From NCBI RefSeq assembly GCF_016801865.2, contig NC_068938.1:18658873-18722872 (forward strand): DNA of 64,000 bases, written 5' to 3'. How positions within the stretch are numbered: the first letter of the stretch is position 1; each line of letters starts with the position of its first letter. The stretch comes from Culex pipiens pallens. Lineage: Eukaryota; Arthropoda; Insecta; Diptera; Culicidae. Below are positions 47,461-58,465 of this stretch, in pieces. The notes beneath the pieces are model-generated. The model was not told where the DNA came from. It searched no databases and saw only the letters and a program-made list of their open reading frames with translations. Both the position numbers and the translations under genes were made by a program.

Positions 47461-48704
47461 TAAATCTTTGGGATATTGGTAATTCTTTAAATTTCATATC
47501 CCTTGTTCAAACATCGTTCACAAAAATATTTCAAATGTAAAAAAATCAGGAGGACAAACTGTTACCGAATATCAATCTAGTTTAGGAAGTTCAGGAACAT
47601 TCGGTAAATTTTACCGATTTTTTAACTGCTGAACAGTTTGGTAACCTGAAAACTTCCGAATTTAGTAAAATCTTACCAAAATTCGTTAAAGAAGTTTATT
47701 ATTGTTCATCTTACTACCGATTTTCGGTAGAATTTAGTTCATTTTGACAGATAATTTATCGATATTATCTTTACCGATTAAAATAATTAAATATGTTTTT
47801 ACTAAGTTTACATTTTGAGTTACATTTTGAGTTTTTACTAAGTTTACATTTTGAGTTTAAGATAATATATCTTATTTGAAAGTCAATGTTGAGTTATCGA
47901 GTTGTCTTTTTTGTGTATTCAATTGTTTTTTATCGAGTGAATCCAGATTATTAAGAATTCATGTGATATTTTCTCATTTTTTTGAGCTTTTTTTCGAGAG
48001 GCAAAAACTTTAAAAATAATAATAAAATTTATGCAAAAGTGCTTGTTGCCAAATATTTACTTATTGTTTAAGATAATAATAAATAATGACGAAAGTTTTT
48101 TGTATGTTTTTTGAAATTTATAGTAACGTTATTCTAAAACATTAAAATTAAGCATTTTCTTAATGTTTTACTACAACCAATACATTTTACAACAGACTAT
48201 AACAATTTCCAAGTTGAAATTGTATTTCAGATATTTCAAGCAATGTGACAGAATGAACAATAACGTTGAGACGGTCATATTTGCTAAATTCAGTTTTATT
48301 TTAAAATGGTCATTCAACAGCTTTGTTATTTCAAGTCCGCCTTCTCTACTCTACCCTTTACATTTATGAACTTATTTAAAAAAAAACATAACCTTTTGAT
48401 AAATAAAAATATTATGAAGATCTGTACAATATAAGTAAAAGGACATTTTAAATTGAGTGCTCTAAAGAAATTGAGCATAATCAATTGAATAAAAGTACAA
48501 TTATTATGTTCTAAAGGGAATGCATGAAAAAAATTGCTTTTGAAACCGAATTTCTATCTCATTACGGTTCCGTGCTACAAAATGATGAAACTTTTGATTT
48601 TAGCAAATTTCCGGAAATTTGATAAGGTTACACCGGCCCTCCGTCATAATAAATCGGAGATCAAAGTTGTAAATCAAAATATACACATTTAAAAAAACAT
48701 GATA
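47461..48704. other. AT-rich non-coding stretch with small tandem duplication
   Basis: Around 47790-47865 a ~36-bp unit containing TTTTTACTAAGTTTACATTT is repeated twice. Between 47560 and 47740, TTTACCGA/TCGGTAA words on both strands suggest a small decayed inverted-repeat element. No gene. Confidence 0.45.
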
Positions 48705-48960
48705 ATATTACAACTGGAAAGGGGTACATCTTGTATGTCAGAAAAAATGTGTAAATTTACCTCTGAAAATATGTAATTTTACCACTTTTCTTGTGTAATG
48801 TCGCTTTTTCAGTAAAAATTGAGATAAAATAATGTCATGAAAGAGGTAATTTTAAATTAAGACTAACATTACACAAAGAATGAGAGGATTCAAGTTGATT
48901 AACTAGAAAATGTTTTATTTTTCCACTATTTTGAATACGATTCATTTTAGCAGAATTGGA
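48705..48960. repeat. Dispersed GTGTAAATTTACC repeat, copy 2
   Basis: Partner of 27060-27235, sharing TGTCAGAAAAAATGTGTAA, TTTACCTCTGAAAA and AAAGAGGTAAT in order. AT-rich, non-coding. Confidence 0.6.
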
Positions 48961-48981
48961 TAAGTCAATATTTATGTAATA

Positions 48982-50960
48982 CACCATATTCTTGATTTAC
49001 ACAACGAAATGGGGGTGTTTAATTCGAGAATCGTTTAATAAAAGAATGTCCATGACTTAAATTGAGAATATGACTTAAATTAAGAATCTTTGGGATTTCG
49101 TAATTTGTCGGAGAATTTTCAAAATGTATCAATAGTATTTTGTTTAGTCATGTTATAAAAACATTTTAGCATGGTTTTGGAACACCTGGGATGTTCTAGT
49201 CCATCCGAAACTTCCGGAAATTTTGTGCAGCAGGCTAACCGAAGAAACAAGTTGAAACTTCAAAATTTTGACAACGGATCCTACCCAGAGTGCTTCAGTG
49301 AGTGCGGTAGGCTACAGTGCATTGTTGTAACAACTTATTGGGATGATCTGGGACATCCAAGGACTCCCTGGAGTTAAGATCTGTGGGTCTACCGCTGCAA
49401 CAAGCAAGAGGTCGACGGATTTTGACCCCGGAACATATCCGCATAGCTTCAGTGAGTATGGTAGACTACTTTGCTGATGAGTAGGAATGTCCTGGGTCAT
49501 CCAAGGACTCCCTGGAGTTAAGATCTGTTGGTCTACCACCGTAACAAGCAAGAGGTCGACGGATTTTGACCCCGGAATATACCCGCATAGCTTCAGAGAG
49601 TATGGTAGACTACTTTGCTGATGTGTAGGGATGTCCTGGGTCATCCAAGGACTCCCTGGAGTTAAGATCTGTGGGTCTACCACCGTAACAAGCAAGAGGT
49701 CGACGGATTTTGACCCCGGAACATATCCGCATAGCTTCAGTGAGCATGGTAGACTACTTTGCTGATGTGTTGGGATGTACTGGGTCATCCAAAGACTCCC
49801 TGGAGTTAAGATCTGTGGGTCTACTACCGTAACAAGCAAGAGGTCGACGGATTTTGACCCCGGGACATACCGGCATAGCTACAGAGCGTATGGTAGACAA
49901 CTTTGCTAATGTGTTGGGCTGACTTGGGTCATCCAAGGACTCCCTGGAGTTAAGATCTGGTGGTCAATCATATCTCCAGGGAGTCCTTGGATGACCCAGA
50001 ACATTTCAACACATCAGCAAATAAGTCTATCATACTCACTGAAGCTATGCGAGTGAGTCCCGGGGTCAAAAACCGTCGACCTCTGGCTTGTTACGGCGGT
50101 AGACCCTCAGATCTTAACATCAGGGAGTCCTTGGACGACCTAGTACATCCTAGAACATCAGCAATGTAGTCTACCATACGCTCTGAAGCTATGCGGGTAT
50201 GTCCCGGGGTCAAAATCCGTCGACCTCTTGCTTGTTACGGTGGTAGACCCTCAGCTCTTAACTCCAGAGAGTCCTTGGATGACCCAAGTCAGCCCAACAC
50301 ATCAGCAAAGTAGTCTACCATGCTCACTGAAGCTATGCGGGTATATTCCGGAGTCAAAATCCGTCGACCTCTTGCTTGTTACGGTGGTAGACCAACAGAT
50401 CTTAACTCCAGGGAGTCCTTGGATGACCCAGGACATCCCTACACATCAGCAAAGTAGTCTACCATACTCACTGAAGCTATGCGGATATGTTTCTGGGTCA
50501 AAATCCGTCGACCTCTTGCTTGTTGCAGCGGTAGACCCACAGATCTTAACTCCAGGGAGTCCTTGGATGTCCCAGATCATCCCAATAAGTTGTTACAACA
50601 ATGCACTGTAGCCTACCGCACTCACTGAAGCACTCTGGGTAGGATCCGTTGTCAAAATTTTGAAGTTTCAACTTGTTTCTTCGGTTAGCCTGCTGCACAA
50701 AATTTCCGGAAGTTTCGGATGGACTAGAACATCCCAGGTGTTCCAAAACCATACTAAAATGTTTTAATAACATAACTAAACCAAATACAATTGATAAATG
50801 ATGAAAATTCTCCGACAAATTACATAATCCCAAAGATTCTTAATTTAAGTCATATTCTCAATTTAAGTCATGGACATTCTCATTTTAAGTCATGACTTAA
50901 AAAAAGTTGCGAAAATCGAGAATCGTTTAAAAAAAGGTGACTTAAAAAAAGAATATGGTG
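48982..50960. mobile_element. Foldback element with 5+5 exact 144-bp repeats
   Basis: The 1,979-bp element is flanked by TA (48980-48981 and 50961-50962), with ends CACCATATTCTT on both strands. The outer arms (about 48982-49340 and 50590-50960) are inverted copies sharing CATGACTTAAATTGAGAATA, GGAACACCTGGGATGTTCTA and other blocks. Inside, five head-to-tail units place GGACTCCCTGG at 49361, 49505, 49649, 49793 and 49937. Five inverted units place GAGTCC at 49981, 50125, 50269, 50413 and 50557; every step is exactly 144 bp. The centre is near 49965. Because 144 is 48 codons, frames stay open across repeats (49312-49839 - and 50228-50611 +). No transposase; the design resembles FB/Galileo foldback elements, but the TA target suggests a different mobiliser. 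Confidence 0.92.
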
Positions 50961-51008
50961 TACTTCACAGTGATATTTTTCAAATTTTGTCATGTCTATG
51001 CTATGGTA

Positions 51009-51697
51009 ACGTCATGATTCGAAATCCGGACACTTAGTAGCATATCATTTTTGTTATAGCTGGCAAAAAAATCATATAATAAGTTGGAAATGTAGAAATA
51101 TCACCAGGATGTAGTATAAACAGTCAGTTTCAAGAAAATGCATGCAAAATAAGTCTTTTCTAATCATTTTTCATCAGAATTTGAAAATTAAAATGACTTG
51201 TTGTGCTTCGAATCCCGGACACTGATAAAAGCTGATTCGAAATCCGGACACTTTTGCTTCGAATTCACTCGATCACACTTCGAACACTCGATTTTACTTA
51301 TGAATCGCACAAATTTGGATTGAAATTTTAGTGAATGGCTTTCTTTAGGTCTCAAATAAGCTGTTAACATCAAAACATTCGATAGTTTATATACAAATTT
51401 GCTAGAATTTAAAGAAATCGAAACCATAAATTTCTGCTTTGGCTTCCCGGTGCTTCGAACGCCTATGAAATATTTCAAGTGAAATGTTTCGCATATTTGG
51501 TAAACTTATAATTTTACTGTATTTAATTGTTTTGGCATTAACTACAGCGTTCAAACAAACTTTAAATGAAAGTTGATGTTGGAATTCATCAAATAACACA
51601 GTTTTGACATTCATAATGTGAACTTATATCCAAATAATTGATAAAACAAGATGAAGTGTCCGGGTTTCGAAGCGTCCGGGAATTCGAATCATGACGT
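51009..51697. mobile_element. TA-flanked MITE with ACGTCATGATTCGAA ends
   Basis: The 689-bp element is flanked by TA (51007-51008 and 51698-51699). The terminal 15 bp ACGTCATGATTCGAA are perfect inverted copies. Subterminal TCCGGACACTT words occur at the left (51026, 51242) and inverted at the right (51655). The interior is AT-rich with no recognised frame. Tc1/mariner-like by target site. Confidence 0.85.
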
Positions 51698-51699
51698 TA

Positions 51700-52205
51700 T
51701 GACTTATCGCTAATTTGAGCCCTTTTGGAGACTCTAACTAGTACTTCCTAATCTTTACGACTACCGTTGCAGCGATGCGACCGTGAGAAAGCTCGGCCAA
51801 CTCCCCCCGAGCTTACAGCACTTATGTTAACGCACATTTCTGTAATTATGATTGTCACGCAAGACGCGCGCAGCTCAACTTTCCATACTGTTCTTCTCCT
51901 CCACCCCTTGGGGAAGGTGGCGTGTCTCTACGTTGCAGGCCATTGCCATCTAGCCCGGCGGTTGCTGGTTACATCAGCGGAAATTACAGCCAAGCGACAG
52001 CCAGGGCGTCATAAAATTGTCGATTTCTCGATGTCTCAAGCGACGCGATCGCGATCGCGTCGAGTTTAAATTAGAATCGCTGGTTGATTGCCAACTCCTA
52101 TTTTCAATTACTGCTCTTACGAGCAAATCAGACCCGCTTATTGCCGACGCAAGTACGACTGTTTGCCGTAATTAATAGCCCTCCTCTTCCCTTTTAATTT
52201 TCCAG
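51700..52205 (+). other. Intron sequence before the recognised exon
   Basis: Unique, moderate GC. It ends in a pyrimidine-rich acceptor (CCCTTTTAATTTTCCAG, AG at 52204-52205). Includes a palindromic CGCGATCGCGATCGCG near 52046-52060. Confidence 0.55.
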
Positions 52206-52528
52206 GACGATCAGATGAGCACCACATCGAGCACGACGCCGCATCCACCGCACCACCACCATCTGCTGCACACGAACGGTTCCGGGCCGGGACACCACCA
52301 CGGCGGCCATCACCACCATCACGGGCATCACCTGCTGGCGGGCAGCGGTCACAACACCCCAGGGCTCCCCGGCAGCAACCTGACCCAGGCCGGCCTGGAG
52401 GAGTACAGCAGGTCGTACTACGAGCAAACCATGTACCACCACCAGAAGCAGTCCTCGTACGCGCAGTCCGAGGGGTACCACAGCTACGTGTCCAGCTCGG
52501 ACTCGAGCTCGACGCCGTTTCTCGATCG
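52206..52528 (+). CDS. Internal coding exon, His/Ser/Tyr-rich protein (family unidentified)
   Basis: This is the best protein-coding segment in the window. It is bounded by a good acceptor (TTTTAATTTTCCAG) and a consensus donor (GATCG|GTGAGT). It is 323 bases, enters in phase 0 (DDQMSTTSS...) and leaves with two bases (CG) of a split codon. The 107 residues comprise a Ser/Thr start, a long His-rich tract (about residues 13-45, many HHHH runs with Gly), a Gly/Ser/Asn linker, and a denser C-terminal part (EEYSRSYYEQTMYHHQKQSS, then YAQSEGYHSYVSSSDSSS and TPFLD). Codons are strongly GC-ending. The ATG at 52215 is in frame, but an upstream in-frame start and the AG support an internal exon. His tracts are common in insect developmental regulators and scaffold proteins. 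I do not recognise the family; the Tyr/Ser-rich C-terminal block should be the diagnostic part. Confidence 0.8.
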
Positions 52529-53790
52529 GTGAGTTGAAGTCAATCTTATCGGTGATCCAAACGCACTTTGTTTATCACATCACATCTGCGCCGAGATCTG
52601 ATCTACCGCGGCTTCGCTTAAGCCGCAATTCCAATCATTAAACGCGACTTAACATTCTTGCAAATTGGACGCGTGATTCCCAGGCTGTAATAGTAGTGTT
52701 GTCGTGGTCAGCCAGTCGCCCTCATGAACATGATCATAAATCCGGGGCGCGTTAATATGAGGCTGGGTTGGCTATTTACATAGATTCGAGCTTGGAGTTG
52801 GGACACAGGTTGCCGGTCGAATGTGTATCAGAGAAGGGAGATAAGCTGGCATAGTTGCGACGAAGGTGAATGGATTGTGAATGGTTCTGAGTGGGAGATC
52901 GATGTTCGAGATAAGTTTAAACGGGGTAGGGAATTTTTGTACTGGAGCTTGCCCGGTTTCGATACAATGTTAGAAATTGCTTCGCAAGCCGGTAATTGCC
53001 TGGGAGATAACGTTCAAAATGTATTTAATTTTTATTGAAATTGTTTTTGCTTATTGATCTTCGAGAGAATGTAGCAGATTCAGTGATTAAAATTGCAGTA
53101 AAACAAACAAACTATTCCTTGCTTAGTCCAGCTAAGAACTTTCTCCTTAGGAAACATTTCCACATCGCATCACGACTTTCCGTTGTAACGCATCATCTAG
53201 GTTTCTGTTTCACTGATGACCCGCGTTGAGCGGGCTCCATATCGTATTCTCTCACGACCTGCCCCCGTCAATAGTGCTGGAGAGGTTTCGTACCGACACT
53301 ATTGTACGGTTCAACACTCTAATCTTGACGGGGGGAATCTCGCGAAAAAAAGCTCAACTTTCGTTCTCATCCCCATCCATCCCTGAAGCCCAGTGTCAGC
53401 ACCCTAACAAACCATGAATCACGCCGGCGGCTGCTCCTTCGCCGCTGATAATGATGGTTTTCACACCGTGGTACTCACCGCGGTGAGGGTGGAACAAAAT
53501 GGGTAAACACACACGAGTTGGATGAGGGTGGTCACCTGTGGTGGGAGAGGAGGTGGCGGGGCTTATTACCCATGGTCTATTTGGGGTAACCTTAATTTTT
53601 GAACTGCTTCACACCTTCCTCGAAGACGCAGCACGGTCGACGTACGACCTCGTGGGGTAGTTCTAAAATTACGAAGATGCTTTAGAAATACTACATCGGT
53701 TATTAGTCATCGAAAATTGGACAAAATTTATTACCGATTTTGTTTTGTTTTGAATATTTGAGTAAAACTTACTTAAGTTTGTAGTTTGAA
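52529..53790 (+). other. Intron sequence after the recognised exon
   Basis: Starts with the GTGAGT donor. Unique, moderate to GC-rich until about 53650, then AT-rich. No second exon recognised. Confidence 0.5.
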
Positions 53791-55080
53791 ACAGTCCACG
53801 CCTGCTATGAACAGCCCATCGATCATTGGTCAACATTTTTCACAATTTTTTTAATCTAATAAAAGTTGGTTATTGAAAATTGGAAATTAGTCATAGTTCA
53901 TTGGTCATTTTTGTCAAAGTCCACGTCAACATTTTTGTAATTTTTTGGTTATTGGTCAACATTTTTGACATTTTTTTAAATTTCTAGGTTAGATTAGACT
54001 AGTAAAAGTTCACGTCTGATATGAACAGCCCATTGGTCATTGGTCATAGTACAATGATCATTTTTGACATGGTTCACGTCTGCTATGAACAGTCCATTGA
54101 TCATTGGTAATTGGTTATTGGTCATTGGTCATTGGTCAACATTTTTGATTTTTTTTTTTTAATTTTTTAGGTTAGATTAGAATAGTAAAATTTTTGACAT
54201 TTTTTTTAATTTCTAGGTTAGATTTGAATAGTAAAAGTCCACGTCTACGCTATAAATAGCCCAGTGGTCATTGGTCATTTCAAATTGGACATTGGTCATA
54301 GTTAATTTGTCATTTTTGACAAAGTCCACGTCTGCTACACGGAGAAAAAAGAGTTCTCAAAATCGTGAACAAGCGTTCATGAAAATGGGAACCACGAACA
54401 AAGTGTTCAAATCCCATGGTACGTTTTTGGAAATCGTACCATGGGATTTGAACACTTTGTTCGTGGTTCCCATTTTCATGAACGCTTGTTCACGATTTTG
54501 GAAACTCTTTTTTCTCCGTGTATGAACAACCCATTGATAAATGGCCATTGAAAATTGGACATTGGTCATAGTTCATTTGTCATTTTTGAAAAAGTTCACG
54601 TCTGCTATAAACAACCCAGTGGTCATTGGTCATATTTCATTTGTCATTTTTGACAAGGTTCACGTCTCCTATGAACAACCCATTGGTCATTGGCCGTTGG
54701 AAATTGGCCATTGGAAATTGGCCATTGATCAACATTTTTGACATTTTTTTTAATTACTAGGTGAGATTAGTCTAATAGAAGTTGAAGTCTGCTATGAACA
54801 GCCCATTGGTCATTAGGAAACGGTCATAGTTTATTGGTAGTTGTTGAACTATTTTTTTTAAATATCTTGAAAAGTCCACGTCTGTTATGAACAGCCCATT
54901 GGTCATTGGTCAACATTTTTGGTTTTTTTGAATTTCTAGGTTAGATTAGTCCAATTTCTACGTTGAGTTGGTCCACGTCTGCTATGAACAACCCATTGGT
55001 CATTGGCCATTGGAAATTGGACAAAGGTCATAATTCATTGGTAATTTTTAACAAAGTCCACGTCTGCTATAAACAGTCCA
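53791..55080. repeat. Satellite-like array, CACGTCTGCTATGAACA units
   Basis: Irregular tandem units (about 55-190 bp) each contain GTCCACGTCTGCTATGAACA followed by CCCATTGGTCATTGG and often TTTCTAGGTTAGATTAG. Unit starts lie near 53795, 54013, 54068, 54238, 54325, 54594, 54657, 54785, 54874, 54970 and 55057. The number of GGTCATT words per unit varies, giving the length variation. A MITE interrupts the array at 54338-54520. Confidence 0.92.
54338..54520. mobile_element. Near-perfect palindromic MITE inserted in the satellite
   Basis: The 183-bp element is flanked by TA (54336-54337 and 54521-54522). The two ~85-bp arms start CACGGAGAAAAAAGAGTT and differ at only about two positions (GTTCTC versus GTTTCC), around a 13-bp loop near 54429. 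The neighbouring satellite units supply the empty site: TCTGCTATGAACA reads through there without the insert. Very young or conversion-maintained. The mirrored 70-84-codon frames on the two strands are palindrome artefacts. Confidence 0.95.
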
Positions 55081-56330
55081 TTGGTCATTTTGGTCATTTT
55101 GGTAATTTTTGTCATTTTGGTCATTTTGATCATTTTTGTTATTTTGGTGATTTTGGTCATTTTGGTCATTTTGGTCATTTTGGTCATCATGGTCATTTTG
55201 GTCATTTTGGTCATTTTGGTCATTTTGGTCATTTTGGTCATTTTGGTCATTTTGGTCATTTTGGTCATTTTTGTCATTTTGGTCATTTTGGTCATTTTGG
55301 TCATTTTGATCATTGGTCATTTAGGTCTTTGGTCATTTCGGTCATTTCGGTCATTTTGGTCATTTTGGTCATTTTGGTCATTTTGGTAATTTTGGTCATT
55401 TTGGTCATTTAGGTCATTTTGGTCATTTTGGTCATTTTGGTCATTTTGGTCATTTTTGTCATTTTGGTTATTTTGGTCATTTTTGTCATTTTGGTCATTT
55501 TGGTCATTTTGGTCATTTTGGTCATTTTGGTAATTTTGGTCATTTTGGTCATTTAGGTCATTTAGGTCATTTTGGTCATTTTGGTCATTTTGGTCATTTT
55601 GGTCATTTTGGTCATTTTTGTCATTTTGGTTATTTTGGTCATTTTTGTCATTTTGGTCATTTTGGTCATTTTTGTCATTTTTGTTATTTTGGTCATTTTG
55701 GTCATATTGGACATTTTGGTCATTTTGGTCATTTCGGTCATTTTGGTCATTTTGGTCATTTTGGTAATTTTGGTAATTTTGGTCATTTTGGTCATTTAGG
55801 TCATTTTGGTCATTTTGGTCATTTTGGTCATTTTGGTCATTTTGGTCATTTTGGTCATTTTGGTCATTTTGATCATTTGGGCATTCTGGTCATTTTGGTC
55901 ATTTTGGTCATTTTTGTCATTTTGGTCATTTTGGTCATTTTGGTCATTTTGGTCATTTTGATCATTTGGGCATTCTGGTCATTTTGGTCATTTTGGTCAT
56001 TTTTGTCATTTTGGTCATTTTGGTCATATTGGACATTTTGGTCATTTTGGTCATTTTGGTCATTTTGGTCATTTTGGTCATTTAGGTCATTTTGGTCATT
56101 TTGGTCATTTTGGTCATTTTGGTCATTTTGGTCATTTTGGTCATTTTAGTCATTTTAGTCATTTTGGTCATTTTGGTCATTTTGGTCATTTTGGTTATTT
56201 TGGTCTTTTTTTGTCATTTTGGTCATTTTGGTCATTTTGGTCATTTTAGTCATTTTAGTCATTTTGGTCATTTTGGTCATTCTGGTAATTTTGGTCATTT
56301 TGGTCATTTTGGTCATTTTGGTCATTGGTC
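55081..56330. repeat. Nonanucleotide array (TTTTGGTCA)n, 1.25 kb
   Basis: About 135 copies of the 9-bp unit TTTTGGTCA with scattered variants (TTTTTGTCA, TTTAGGTCA, TTTCGGTCA, TTTTGATCA, TTCTGGTCA). All six frames stay open over long stretches (Gly-His-Phe, Val-Ile-Leu, Trp-Ser-Phe, Met-Thr-Lys, Asn-Asp-Gln), none coding. Blocks of variant units recur within the array (for example two similar blocks near 55860-55990), showing segmental duplication. The right edge returns to a partial satellite unit (TTCACGTCTGCTCTGAACAA, ~56389). Confidence 0.95.
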
Positions 56331-57799
56331 GTGGAAGAACATTTTCGGCAACTTTTTTGGAAATTTTGGGGTAGATTAGCTTTAAAAAGTTCACGTCTGC
56401 TCTGAACAACCCCCCTCCAACTTCTCTTCAATTTAGCCAAGTCTCGCACAGTTCCGCGGTGCCGATATGATTTATGATCGCGATTTCCTCTCGAAAGCCG
56501 GCTTTTTTCGCGCGAGCGCGATTTTTATTGTATTACATATAAAGATACGCCTGCGAGCTTTGTTTGGCTATAGCTAGTTCAAAGTCATGGGCGCTTCGCC
56601 GTTCATCATTATCAGTTATTTGGGCGCGACTTGCCTTCGGGGGCTTTTCGTTGTTTTTCACGCGCGCGTTTTGGCGACCTTGATGAAAAATAAGTTTCGC
56701 TTGTTAATTCCGGTGGGCTATGTGTGCCAATATAACTGTTCGACACGGTTCAATTTCCGGGGCAGATGATGATGATGAGTGAACTTTTCGATGGATGACT
56801 TACGGAAATGATGTTGTGTGAAGGGAGGCAGGAGAACTGTTCGAAAATGACGTTAATAATAATCGTAAAACATAACGATGATGAACTTTAGTTTGAATAG
56901 TTTTAGATTACTTTTTATGAGAACAATAACTGAGACGATGACTATTTAAATGTTTCGCGGGATTGAAAAAAATCTTGAAATAACTAAAAAAAACACTTCA
57001 AGTGAAATGGAAAGCATCGACGATCGTCGTAAGTTGGCGTTAAAAATCGAAAGTTGAATTAAATTTTGCATCGGAATCAATTTTCGTCGGTTATTTTAAC
57101 CTGCATACCTAGTTTTGGCATCGATCACCACTTTTTTTGGGCGGTTGTGGCAGCGCCACACAATAATAGTATTTTGGTGCTTTGAATTATACCCACACAC
57201 TATTTTTGTGCCGGTTTTCAGTTTTTTTGTGTGCCGTCTGTTCATTATTTTGCCTCACCGAATCGTAAAATATTCAATTTAACAAATTTCCATTTCACTA
57301 GTACCGAACAGAGAGGAGACCATCTGGCGCTCAAATCCATCCATAAAGTCCACTCAAGCTTCTTCTTTCGCGTCTTCTTCCCCCCATCTCGCCATATCCA
57401 CTCGGATTCAATCAATCATTTCGCCAATTTCACTCCGTGGCCACCTTGGCCTCCGCCCCCACTGGATTTCAGCGAGCACAAAAAAAAAGCCCCCAAAGCT
57501 AGAAATAAACAATCATATATTAGCACCCCTCACCTCACCACGCTCATCTCATCTTTCTCACTCCCAAGTGGGGTCATCCATCTGCCGAAAATCACAACCC
57601 CCCACAAGTTGTTGCTATTATTTTCATAACTATCATTGAGGAGGCCCCCGCCAGCCTGTATCGGAGTTGTTGAAGCGGACACCGCGGAAAATATCGGCAG
57701 CTGAAGGGGTGATTCGCCGAAACCTGAGTCGTGAGATGCTTCAGAATGAGCTGAGAAGAATTTCAAAATGAGTAATGAGTTACTCAAAATTACTTTTTG
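56331..57799. other. Unique sequence, no gene recognised
   Basis: It begins with a partial satellite unit to about 56425, then unique DNA with a GC-rich start. The frame at 57231-57629 (132 codons) is unrecognised and lacks splice support. Confidence 0.4.
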
Positions 57800-58421
57800 A
57801 CTGATGATCAGCACACAATGAGGATGAGAAATGAAAAATTGGCCATGAACAATGAGCAACAAGTGATGAGCAGCGAGCAGTGAGCCATGAGTAATGAGAA
57901 ATAAACAATGAGCAAAAAATGCGTGAGCTGAAGTGAGGAGCATTACCATTGCTATTACTGCTGCAAGTAATAGCAATGATAATTAGCAATAAGAGATTAG
58001 CAAATAGCAGTTGGTAATGAGTTGTCAGCAATGAGTAATGAGTCATAAGTGGTGAGCCATGAGAGTTGGTCCATGAACAAGGAGCAATAAGTAATGAAAA
58101 ATTGACCATGAACAATGAGCAACAAGTGATGAGGAGCGAGCAGTGAGCCATGAGTAATGAGAAATAAACCATGAGCAAAAAATGCGTGAGCTGAAGTGAG
58201 AAGCAGTGATCCAAGCAAGATATAAGCAATGATAACAAGCAATAAGAGATGAGCAAATAGCAGTTGGTAATGAGTTGTGTGCAATGAGAAATGTGTATTA
58301 AGTGGTGAGCCATGAGAATTGGTACATGAACAAGAAACAATAAGTGATGAAAAATGTGAAGTTCGTTTTGAGAAGAGAGAGCGAGAGAGCGAGAGAGAGA
58401 AAAAGAGAGAGAGAAATAGAT

Positions 58422-58465
<44 letters not shown>

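Noticed and set aside
49312..50611. Frames of 175 and 127 codons with a repeated 48-residue unit
   Set aside because: They follow from the 144-bp repeat inside a foldback element and occur in both inverted arms; no start context or domain. Kept only as a finding about the element.
54963..56449. Long frames of Gly-His-Phe, Val-Ile-Leu, Trp-Ser-Phe, Met-Thr-Lys and Asn-Asp-Gln repeats
   Set aside because: All are translations of the TTTTGGTCA nonamer array in different frames and strands.
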